From the NCBI GenBank assembly GCA_963926925.1, contig CAWUZD010000028.1:1-27485 (forward strand): a DNA stretch of 27,485 nucleotides, read 5' to 3'. Below are positions 22,849 to 27,485 of this stretch, in pieces. Origin of the DNA: Paralactobacillus_A sp963926925. GTDB taxonomy: Bacteria; Bacillota; Bacilli; Lactobacillales; Lactobacillaceae. The translations under genes and the position numbers were made by a program. The first letter of the stretch is position 1, and each line of letters begins with the position of its first letter. A model generated the notes under the pieces. That model made no database searches and had not been told where the DNA came from. It saw only the letters and a program-made list of their open reading frames with translations.

Positions 22849-23203
22849 TAATTTCATTTTAGTTGGTTGTGGTGCTGCAATTGGTGCATGGGGCCGTTAC
22901 ATTGTTTCTAAATGGGTTAATCGCATGGTAAATGGTTCTTTTCCATTAGCAACATTATTAATTAATTTAGTTGGTAGTTTTATTTTAGGTTTATTAACAA
23001 GTACTGCAATTGCTAAATGGGGAAGTTTGTTATTAGGAACTGGTGTATTAGGTGGTTTCACAACCTTTTCAACTTTAAATAATGAACTTGCTGCTTTATG
23101 GACCCATAAAGATTGGAAAACATTTTGGACTTATTTCATTTGCTCATATGGATTCGGTTTATGCTTAGCAGGTTTAGGTTTCTTGATTGGGTTACATATT
23201 TAA
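22841..23203 (+). CDS. crcB: Fluoride channel CrcB/FluC, second of a pair
   Basis: A 120-aa four-helix membrane protein. It has GAAIGAWGRYIVSKW near the N-terminus, FPLATLLINLVGSFILGLL (about 34-52), and GVLGGFTTFSTLNNE with the TTFS residues. The ATG lies inside the 3' end of the preceding crcB, whose end contains the GGAGG. It is shorter than its partner and lacks the charged tail. The two proteins clearly differ in sequence, fitting opposite-topology partners rather than a recent duplication. Confidence 0.93.
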   Translation: MISNFILVGCGAAIGAWGRYIVSKWVNRMVNGSFPLATLLINLVGSFILGLLTSTAIAKWGSLLLGTGVLGGFTTFSTLNNELAALWTHKDWKTFWTYFICSYGFGLCLAGLGFLIGLHI

Positions 23204-23211
23204 TTAGTTGC

Positions 23212-23240
23212 TTGACGTGGTAAAAAAGTGTAAAATTAAT
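23212..23240 (+). promoter_or_regulatory. Possible promoter for helD
   Basis: TTGACG (23212-23217) with an AT-rich -10 region (TTAATA or TAATAA around 23236-23242, spacing 18-19). It lies within the TTG-started frame extension from 23208, which argues that this extension is not translated. Confidence 0.4.
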
Positions 23241-23282
23241 AATCAAATTTTAGCTTTCATATTTGATATAGGAGGCACCACG

Positions 23283-25571
23283 TTGACAAAAGCTCAAGAT
23301 CAAGAACAAAAACATTTAGATTACATTGAAGATTATATTAAAAACGCTATTATTAAAATTCAAAAGAAAGTTGACCGCACAGCTGCTGAAGAAAAGGCCT
23401 TGGACCGTAATTTCTTCGAAGATGTGCGGTTAAATTTTAGTGGCGATGATGAAGCGTTTGAAACCGCAGCTTCAATTGAGCAACAGCAACAATTATTAGA
23501 TGAACGTAATAATGCTTGGCAACAATCAGCCCAACAATTAAATGAATTAAAACGATTATATCAACATCCATTTTTTGCCCGGATTGATTTTCAAGAAAAG
23601 GGCGAACAACCAGAAACCATTTATATTGGGTTAGGTTCATTAACTGATAAGGATAATAACTTTTTAATTTATGATTGGCGGGCACCAATTTCTTCAATCT
23701 ATTATGATGGGGGCTTAGGCAAAGTTACTTACCAAACTCCTGATGGCGAACAATCAGTTAATGTAACATTAAAACGGCAATTCTTGATTGATCATGGTAA
23801 AATCACCGCAATGTTTGATACTAATGAAACCATTGGTGATCAAATGTTACTTGAAGTTTTGAATGAAAAATCAAGTACCCAAATGAAGAGTATTGTTACT
23901 ACCATTCAAAAAGAACAGAACCAAATCATTCGTGATACTAAGGATGATTTGTTATTTGTCCAAGGAGCGGCTGGTTCAGGTAAGACCTCTGCTGTTTTAC
24001 AACGGGTAGCGTACTTGCTTTATCGTTATCGTGGTAATTTAACTTCCAGTCAAGTTATCATGTTTTCACCTAACCAATTATTCAATGATTATATTAAAAA
24101 CGTTTTACCTGAATTAGGTGAACAGAACATGGTGCAATTCACCTATCATCAATATGTGGCTCGGCGGGTACCACGTTTACAAGTGCAGAACTTATTTGAT
24201 CGTTTTGAACAAAAGCTTTCACCAGTTGCTGCACATGTTAGTCGCTTGAAAGTTGATTTATCCTTTTTTGAAGCTACACAAAAATATGCTCAACATCTAA
24301 ATCAACAAGGAATGCGTTTCCGGTCATTAAAGTTTCGTGGTAAGGAAATTATTACTAAGGATCAAATTGCTGATATTTACTATAGTTTTAACAAGAATTA
24401 TCAATTAATTAATCGTCTTGAAGCTACTAAAGATGAATTAATGAATATGATTAAAAAGCAAATGCAACGTGAGATTAAGTCGCAATGGGTAATGGATGCA
24501 GTTGAATCCTTGAGTGAAGAACAAATGCAACAAATGCGGACGCAAGTTGATCAGGAATTTAAGTCTGCCAATGACGAATACCGCTTCTATGCACGGCAAG
24601 TCGTTGCCCAAGCATTCATGCCACTACGGCGTGCCATTGTTCGTAACCAATTCTTGAGTATTAATGCACAATACATTGATTTCTTGAGAAATGTTCCGCA
24701 ATACGTTGATTTAGCAAAATTTGGTCTTAATGAAACTGACTGGCAAAATAATGTTCAGCAAGTAGTTACTAATTTGCGGAATCATCAATTAGCAATGGAT
24801 GATACTACGCCATACTTGTATTTGTATGATTTGATGGTTGGTAGTCATGGTCATCGTGAAATGCGTTTTGTTTTTGTGGATGAAGTACAAGATTATACGC
24901 CATATCAAATTGCTTACTTACGGTTTGCATTTTCAAAAGCACGTTTTACTTTGTTAGGTGATTTGAATCAAGCTATCTTTACCGAAAGCGAAGCACCCGT
25001 ATTATTAAATGAAGTTAAGAAATTATTTGATCCTGCGGCTACTAAAGTAGTGCAATTAACACGTTCATATCGTTCAACGCAACAAATTACTGAATTTACA
25101 AAGGCCATTTTGACCCATGGTCAATTAATTGAACCATTTAGTCGTCAAGGTGATTTACCGAATGTGCATATTGCGGATAATACGGCTGATTTATTACCAT
25201 ACTTGCAAAAACAATTACAGCAAAATCATCAAGATGGTGATACAACCGTAGTTATCACTAAGACATTAGCCCAAGCCCAAGCCTTGACTAAACAATTAAA
25301 ACAACAAAATGTGCCAATTACTTTGATTAAATCAGGTAATCAACGCTTAGCAAGTGGTGATTTGGTCATTCCAGCATATTTAGCCAAGGGCTTGGAATTT
25401 GATGCGGTTGTTATGTGGGATGCTTCACAGGCTAATTATCCAAGTGAATCACAACAAGAATTAGTTTACACTATTGCTACGCGGTCAATGCATCGCTTAA
25501 CAATTTTGGCAAGTAAGCAATTATCACCATTATTGCAACGTGTCCCTAAGAACTTATATCAACTTGATTAA
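23283..25571 (+). CDS. helD: HelD-like superfamily I helicase/RNA polymerase-recycling ATPase
   Basis: A 762-aa protein using TTG 23283, preceded by ATAGGAGG with good spacing; an in-frame TTG at 23208 has no such site. The first about 95 residues are a charged coiled coil (EEKALDRNFFEDVRL and neighbouring helices) typical of HelD. FFARIDF then IYIGLGSL then IYDWRAPISSIYYD (about 97-142) is the HelD signature. UvrD/Rep motifs follow: Walker A GAAGSGKT (228-235), the Walker B box FVDEVQD (531-537, usually DEAQD), QLTRSYRSTQQI, and a C-terminal TRSMHRLTIL. In Bacillus subtilis HelD binds RNA polymerase and clears stalled complexes. It sits directly upstream of coaA and guaA. Confidence 0.9.
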   Translation: MTKAQDQEQKHLDYIEDYIKNAIIKIQKKVDRTAAEEKALDRNFFEDVRLNFSGDDEAFETAASIEQQQQLLDERNNAWQQSAQQLNELKRLYQHPFFARIDFQEKGEQPETIYIGLGSLTDKDNNFLIYDWRAPISSIYYDGGLGKVTYQTPDGEQSVNVTLKRQFLIDHGKITAMFDTNETIGDQMLLEVLNEKSSTQMKSIVTTIQKEQNQIIRDTKDDLLFVQGAAGSGKTSAVLQRVAYLLYRYRGNLTSSQVIMFSPNQLFNDYIKNVLPELGEQNMVQFTYHQYVARRVPRLQVQNLFDRFEQKLSPVAAHVSRLKVDLSFFEATQKYAQHLNQQGMRFRSLKFRGKEIITKDQIADIYYSFNKNYQLINRLEATKDELMNMIKKQMQREIKSQWVMDAVESLSEEQMQQMRTQVDQEFKSANDEYRFYARQVVAQAFMPLRRAIVRNQFLSINAQYIDFLRNVPQYVDLAKFGLNETDWQNNVQQVVTNLRNHQLAMDDTTPYLYLYDLMVGSHGHREMRFVFVDEVQDYTPYQIAYLRFAFSKARFTLLGDLNQAIFTESEAPVLLNEVKKLFDPAATKVVQLTRSYRSTQQITEFTKAILTHGQLIEPFSRQGDLPNVHIADNTADLLPYLQKQLQQNHQDGDTTVVITKTLAQAQALTKQLKQQNVPITLIKSGNQRLASGDLVIPAYLAKGLEFDAVVMWDASQANYPSESQQELVYTIATRSMHRLTILASKQLSPLLQRVPKNLYQLD

Positions 25572-25585
25572 TACGAGGCAATCAT

Positions 25586-26509
25586 ATGGAACCACAAAAT
25601 TATGTATCGTTTGATCGCCAACAATGGTCCCAACTTAATGGTGGCATTGTTAATACAATTACAAATGCTGAATTAATGCAACGTCGTTCGCTTGATGATC
25701 CAGTATCATTAGAGGATGTACGTAAGATTTATTTACCATTATGTAATTTATTAAATATTTATTATCAACAATATCAAGCTAAATTAGGTGCAATTGCGGC
25801 ATTTTCGGATAAAAGAACATCTAAGCAAGCACCATTTATCATTGGGATTGCTGGTTCAGTTGCGGTTGGTAAAAGTACAATTGCCCGTTTATTAACTTTA
25901 TTACTACAACGGGCTTTTCCAACACGGCGTATTCAGCAAATTACTACTGATGGTTTTTTATATTCAACTGCAGAGTTGAAAAAGCGCCATTTGTTAGACC
26001 GCAAAGGTTTTCCTGAAAGTTATGATATGGCACGGTTAATTGCTTTTTTGAATGATATTAAAGAAGCTAAACCACATGTTTTGGCACCACGATATTCGCA
26101 TCAGTTATATGATATTGTTCCAAATGAATATGATGAAATTAATCGACCTGATATTTTAATTGTTGAAGGTATCAATACTTTGCAGTTACCAGCTCATCAA
26201 CAAGTTTATGTAAGTGATTATTTTGATTTTTCGATTTATGTGGATGCTGATGCTCAATTAATTGAGCGGTGGTTTTTACACCGGTTTGGAATTTTATTGG
26301 ATAGTGCGTTTCATAATCCACAAGATCACTATTATCCATATACACAAATTCCACGTGATGAAGCCTTTCAACGGGCGCGTAAAGTTTGGCATAAGATTGA
26401 TTTGGTTAATTTATATGAATATATTTTGCCAACTAAAAACCGGGCAACATTGATTTTGCATAAAACTACTAATCATGTCATTGATAAAATTTATTTGCGT
26501 AAATTTTAG
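25586..26509 (+). CDS. coaA: Pantothenate kinase type I
   Basis: A 307-aa enzyme for the first step of CoA synthesis, ATP-dependent phosphorylation of pantothenate. It shows the prokaryotic type-I pattern: N-terminal FDRQQWSQL, Walker A GSVAVGKST (90-98) preceded by PFIIGIAG, TTDGFLY, RKGFPESYD, APRYSHQLYDIVP and a DILIVEGINTLQ segment. The C-terminus has LPTKNRATLILHK. The length is normal for the family. The site GAGG is 7 nt before the ATG. It begins 14 nt after the helD stop, so both are likely on one transcript. The window also carries coaBC at 6491-7678. Confidence 0.96.
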   Translation: MEPQNYVSFDRQQWSQLNGGIVNTITNAELMQRRSLDDPVSLEDVRKIYLPLCNLLNIYYQQYQAKLGAIAAFSDKRTSKQAPFIIGIAGSVAVGKSTIARLLTLLLQRAFPTRRIQQITTDGFLYSTAELKKRHLLDRKGFPESYDMARLIAFLNDIKEAKPHVLAPRYSHQLYDIVPNEYDEINRPDILIVEGINTLQLPAHQQVYVSDYFDFSIYVDADAQLIERWFLHRFGILLDSAFHNPQDHYYPYTQIPRDEAFQRARKVWHKIDLVNLYEYILPTKNRATLILHKTTNHVIDKIYLRKF

Positions 26510-26617
26510 GAAGCATGAAAAATATACGACTTTTTCACAAATGGGCTTGCTTAATTTAGTAATACTTATTAAACTAGTTACTAATAATCATAATAAAAAT
26601 GAAAGGAAACAGAGATA

Positions 26618-27485
26618 ATGGCAGAATCAACACAAGATTTTGATAAAATCATTGTTTTGGATTACGGTAGTCAATATACACAATTGATTGCACGCCGGAT
26701 TCGTGAATTTGGTGTGTTCTCTGAATTGAAACCTAATACCATTACTGCCGAAGAAGTAAAGCAAATTGCACCTAAAGGTATTATCTTATCTGGTGGTCCA
26801 ATGAGCGTTTACGATGACGGCGCATTTACCATTGATCCAGCTATTTTTGATTTAGGTATTCCTATTTTGGGAGTATGCTATGGCTTACAATTGATGGTTT
26901 ATAAGTTAAAAGGCGGCGAAGTAGTTGCTGCTGATAATCGAGAATATGGCCGTGCTGAAATTACTGTTAAAGACCCTGAAAATGTTTTGTTTAAGGACTT
27001 ACCTGATAAACAAGTCGTTTGGATGAGTCATGGTGATTTAGTAACCAAAGTTCCTGAAGGATTCCATGTTACTGCAACAAGTGCTAATTGCCCAATTGCT
27101 GCAATGGCTAATGATGATCGTAAGATGTATGGTATTCAATTCCATGCTGAAGTACAAAATACTGTTTATGGTCATGAAATTTTACATCACTTTGTATTTG
27201 ATGTATGTAATGCAGAAGCTAACTGGACCATGGATGACTTTATTGACATGCAAGTCAAGAAAATTCGTGAAACAGTTGGTGATAAGAAAGTATTATTAGC
27301 TTTATCAGGCGGTGTTGATTCTAGCGTTGTCGGTGTTCTCCTTCATAAAGCAATCGGTGATCAATTAACATGTATCTTTGTTGATCATGGTTTATTACGT
27401 AAAAATGAAGCGCAACAAGTAATGGACAGTTTGTCTGGTAAATTTGGTTTGCACATTATCAAAGTTGATGCACAAGATCGTTTCT
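26618..27485 (+). CDS. guaA: GMP synthase (glutamine-hydrolysing), 3' end outside window
   Basis: The first 289 codons start at ATG 26618; the frame is still open at the window edge. The N-terminal GATase1 domain is intact: IIVLDYGSQYTQLIARRIRE, GIILSGGPMSVYD, the nucleophile Cys in GVCYGLQLM, and the triad His and Glu in GIQFHAEV. The ATP-pyrophosphatase domain starts with the P-loop LALSGGVDSS (about 227-236), followed by IFVDHGLLRKNEA. It converts XMP to GMP with glutamine. It is a useful contrast with the 3300 gene, where the same elbow lacks Cys. The 108-nt gap after coaA shows no convincing terminator or purine riboswitch. A weak TTGCTT/TAAACT pair at 26547-26575 could be its promoter. 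Confidence 0.97.
   Translation, partial: MAESTQDFDKIIVLDYGSQYTQLIARRIREFGVFSELKPNTITAEEVKQIAPKGIILSGGPMSVYDDGAFTIDPAIFDLGIPILGVCYGLQLMVYKLKGGEVVAADNREYGRAEITVKDPENVLFKDLPDKQVVWMSHGDLVTKVPEGFHVTATSANCPIAAMANDDRKMYGIQFHAEVQNTVYGHEILHHFVFDVCNAEANWTMDDFIDMQVKKIRETVGDKKVLLALSGGVDSSVVGVLLHKAIGDQLTCIFVDHGLLRKNEAQQVMDSLSGKFGLHIIKVDAQDRF

Noticed and set aside
23208..23282. Upstream TTG start for helD
   Set aside because: No ribosome binding site; the TTG at 23283 follows ATAGGAGG and starts the normal coiled-coil N-terminus.
26510..26617. Purine riboswitch or PurR-type leader ahead of guaA
   Set aside because: Too short and without the conserved purine-aptamer loops; only a 7-bp TTAGTAA/TTACTAA inverted repeat is visible.
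27066..27299. 77-codon plus-strand frame near the right edge
   Set aside because: Out-of-frame shadow of guaA, whose true frame runs through to the window end.
1..27485. CRISPR arrays, IS elements, prophage or tRNA genes
   Set aside because: No direct-repeat arrays, transposase or integrase motifs, terminal inverted repeats, or cloverleaf-like sequences were seen.

Overview
The window looks like a chromosomal segment of a low-GC Gram-positive lactic acid bacterium, most likely family Lactobacillaceae. The evidence is the AT-rich third codon positions, strong AAGGAGG-type ribosome binding sites, short T-tailed intrinsic terminators, and the order helD - coaA - guaA. Other LAB-typical genes are the paired crcB genes with a DUF190 gene, DUF975/DUF805 membrane proteins and a baeRF-type protein. 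I cannot name the genus. There is no phage, IS element, CRISPR array, tRNA or rRNA in the window.

Layout. 1-1377 is the 3' part of a DHA2-type drug/proton antiporter. It converges on a CPA2 cation/proton antiporter with an RCK-like tail (1422-3254, minus). A plus-strand operon (3300-6448) holds a class-I glutamine-amidotransferase-like protein, a shortened GH65-like protein and a stand-alone PTS EIIA(Glc). A minus-strand pair encodes a tyrosine phosphatase and CoaBC (6491-8475). Then come UspA (8590-9072), an unknown protein coupled to a lone degenerate ABC ATPase (9162-10501), and a baeRF-family protein (10637-11782).

11783-12203 has no credible protein gene. It holds a promoter, a roughly 280-nt RNA whose 5' end pairs with the region just before its own terminator, and a second terminator sitting on the leader of a NapA-type Na+/H+ antiporter (12204-13382). 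A minus-strand hypothetical gene (13379-13750) is preceded by a hairpin-rich, separately terminated leader or small RNA (about 13783-13944). Its promoter overlaps that of a HAD phosphatase (14070-14729). A frameshifted membrane-protein gene follows (14755-15560). Next is a five-gene operon: alpha/beta hydrolase, GH13-like protein, VTT/TVP38 membrane protein, DUF975 and DUF805 (15635-20149). The right side has a CorC/HlyC-type CBS protein (minus), a DUF190-crcB-crcB fluoride-export operon, helD, coaA and the 5' part of guaA.

Two things stand out. First, four proteins keep a recognisable enzyme fold but have lost catalytic residues: GATase1 (nucleophile Cys to Gly), GH65 (catalytic segment deleted), GH13 (three catalytic-site Asp residues replaced) and an ABC ATPase (Q-loop, catalytic Glu and H-switch replaced). 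Two of them share an operon with a sugar-PTS EIIA, which suggests sensing, scaffolding or regulation; that is inference. Second, the 11834-12115 RNA has its own promoter and terminator, a 23-bp terminal helix interrupted by two identical AAGU bulges, and an internal duplicated module, and it matches no RNA family I can recognise by eye. A minus-strand candidate small RNA with an anti-Shine-Dalgarno-like CU-rich stretch (13783-13944) is a further target.
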